From the NCBI GenBank assembly GCA_021809235.1, contig JAKBAG010000048.1, positions 1 through 15,351 on the forward strand: a DNA stretch of 15,351 bases. The letters run 5' to 3'. This document shows positions 14,166 through 15,351 of this stretch, piece by piece. Position numbers and translations under genes: made by a program. This DNA is from Acidobacteriota bacterium. Lineage in GTDB: Bacteria; Acidobacteriota; Terriglobia; Terriglobales; Acidobacteriaceae. Numbering within the stretch: the first letter of the stretch is position 1; the number at the start of each line of letters is the position of its first letter. Under the pieces are notes generated by a model. It worked only from the letters and a program-made list of their open reading frames with translations, did not search any database and was not told the origin of the DNA.

Positions 14166-15351
14166 ATGACCGATTCCAAGCACTCCACTCTCCGAAGCCC
14201 AGCCGTTCCCATGATCGATCTGGAGCGGCAATACGCACCGCTGCGTCAGGAATTGATGGAGGCTCTGGGCCGCGTCATCGATCGCAGACAGTTCATCCTG
14301 GGAGAGCCGGTCGCCCAGTTTGAAGCCGCGGCCGCCAGCCAGCTCGGCGTGCATGCAGCGATCGGATGCTCCTCGGGAACCGATGCGCTCTGGCTGGCCC
14401 TGGCGGCCTGCGGCATCGGAGCTGGCGATGCCGTCATCACCACGCCCTTCAGCTTCTTTGCCTCGGTCAGCTCCATTCTGCGCGCCGGTGCCCGCCCCTT
14501 GCTTGCGGATATTGATCCGGCAAGCTTTCACCTCTCTCCAAGCGCAGTGGAGCAGGTTCTTCAACACTCTTCGCACGCGGCATCGGTTCGCGCGCTTCTG
14601 CCTGTGCATCTGTATGGACAGTGCGTCGCATGGGATGGGTTTGCCAAGCTTGCCCGGCAGTACAATCTGCTGCTGATTGAAGATGCAGCACAGGCCTGGG
14701 GAGCGCGGCACCACGGCATCCACGCAGGCGGGCTTGGCGATGCGGCCGCCTTCAGCTTCTATCCCACGAAAAATCTGAGTGCTGCCGGGGATGCCGGGCT
14801 GGTGACCACGCAACAGGAAGCGCTGGCCGAGCGTGCCCGCGCCCTGCGGCAGCATGGCATGCGCATCCGCTACCACCACGACGAGGTAGGCTGGAACGCG
14901 CGCATGGACGGATTCCAGGGGGCCATTCTGCAGGTCAAGCTGCGCTACATCGAACAGTGGAACGATGCCCGACGCAGCGCAGCCATGCGCTACCATCAGC
15001 TCTTCCAGAACGCAGGACTGGCTGAGTCCGGCCCCTATCCCAGCCATGGCGTGGTGCTGCCGCAGGAGTCGGCAGGCAGCTTTCATGTATGGCACCAGTA
15101 CGTGATTCGCACTGTACGTAGAGATGGGCTACGCAGCTTTCTGGCAACGCGAGAGATCGGCTCGGAGGTGTACTATCCGATTCCGCTCCATCTGCAGAAA
15201 GCTCTGGCTACTTTGGGATACGGCGAAGGGTGCTTCCCGGAGTCGGAGCGGGCTGCTCGGGAAGTGCTGGCACTGCCGATATTCCCAGAGATTACAACCG
15301 AAGAGCAACAGACTGTCGTGGATGCCATCGCCGAGTTTCTGAGCAGCCCGA
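14166..15351 (+). CDS. DegT/DnrJ/EryC1 family aminotransferase, 3' end cut by the window
   Basis: This is a PLP-dependent fold-type I enzyme of the sugar aminotransferase family, which transfers an amino group from glutamate or glutamine to a nucleotide-linked keto sugar for polysaccharide or glycan synthesis. The exact sugar cannot be told. Counting from the ATG at 14211, family landmarks are MIDLERQYAPLRQEL (1-15), CSSGTDALWLAL (53-64), IEDAAQAWGA (156-165, PLP ring contacts) and SFYPTKNLSAAGDAG (182-196) with the Schiff-base lysine K187. About 395 codons are visible, close to full length, and the frame is open to the edge. The start is unsure: ATG at 14166 adds 15 residues, ATG at 14211 matches the usual N-terminus, and neither has a good ribosome site. 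A long minus-strand frame (14052-15095) lies antisense and is not a gene. Confidence 0.92.
   Translation, partial: MTDSKHSTLRSPAVPMIDLERQYAPLRQELMEALGRVIDRRQFILGEPVAQFEAAAASQLGVHAAIGCSSGTDALWLALAACGIGAGDAVITTPFSFFASVSSILRAGARPLLADIDPASFHLSPSAVEQVLQHSSHAASVRALLPVHLYGQCVAWDGFAKLARQYNLLLIEDAAQAWGARHHGIHAGGLGDAAAFSFYPTKNLSAAGDAGLVTTQQEALAERARALRQHGMRIRYHHDEVGWNARMDGFQGAILQVKLRYIEQWNDARRSAAMRYHQLFQNAGLAESGPYPSHGVVLPQESAGSFHVWHQYVIRTVRRDGLRSFLATREIGSEVYYPIPLHLQKALATLGYGEGCFPESERAAREVLALPIFPEITTEEQQTVVDAIAEFLSSP

Noticed and set aside
14052..15095. Minus-strand open frame of 347 codons
   Set aside because: It lies antisense to the aminotransferase, whose motifs (EDAAQ, SFYPTKN) are unmistakable. 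The antisense product is rich in Cys, Arg and Gly with no family pattern.

Overview
The window looks like chromosome from a member of the Acidobacteriota (Terriglobia type: Granulicella, Terriglobus, Edaphobacter and relatives). The evidence is a very large Oar-like TonB-dependent receptor with an N-terminal carboxypeptidase-regulatory-like domain, which is a hallmark of that group. An F-ATPase cluster with both b' and b subunits, an hfq-hflX pair and moderately high GC agree with this. The assignment rests on gene character only; no search was run.

Layout from left to right. Positions 1-111 hold the end of an insertion sequence, probably IS66 family, with the first codons of its tnpA running off the left edge on the minus strand. 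A perfect 13-bp hairpin (231-260) ends the TonB-dependent receptor gene (289-3861, minus). Two small genes of unknown function follow (4175-4615 and 4658-4969, both minus). A strong, probably bidirectional terminator (5119-5156) separates them from the ATP synthase operon. That operon is transcribed leftward: atpF' (b'), atpF (b), atpH, atpA, atpG, atpD, atpC (11513 down to 5186), from a well-formed promoter at 11565-11593. Further right are hflX (11869-13335) and hfq (13481-13774), both minus. Divergent from hfq is a plus-strand DegT/DnrJ/EryC1 aminotransferase (from 14166) that runs off the right edge a few codons before its expected end.

How the genes work together. The atp cluster encodes the whole F1 sector plus the peripheral stalk of F0 (b'b). 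The proton-path subunits a and c are absent and must lie elsewhere. Gene junctions are tight: TAATG and TGATG overlaps between b', b and delta, and 3 to 19 nt spacing between alpha, gamma, beta and epsilon. The one large gap (82 nt) lies before atpA, which has its own strong ribosome binding site. Hfq (RNA chaperone) and HflX (ribosome-associated GTPase) form the same adjacent pair seen in many bacteria.

Most of the window is ordinary housekeeping sequence, and I see no clear undescribed multi-gene system. The most unusual points are two insertions in the gamma subunit, one at the site of the chloroplast/cyanobacterial regulatory insert; a b subunit with a signal-peptide-like N-terminal extension; the split atp operon; and the two unrecognised small genes between the ATPase and receptor loci.
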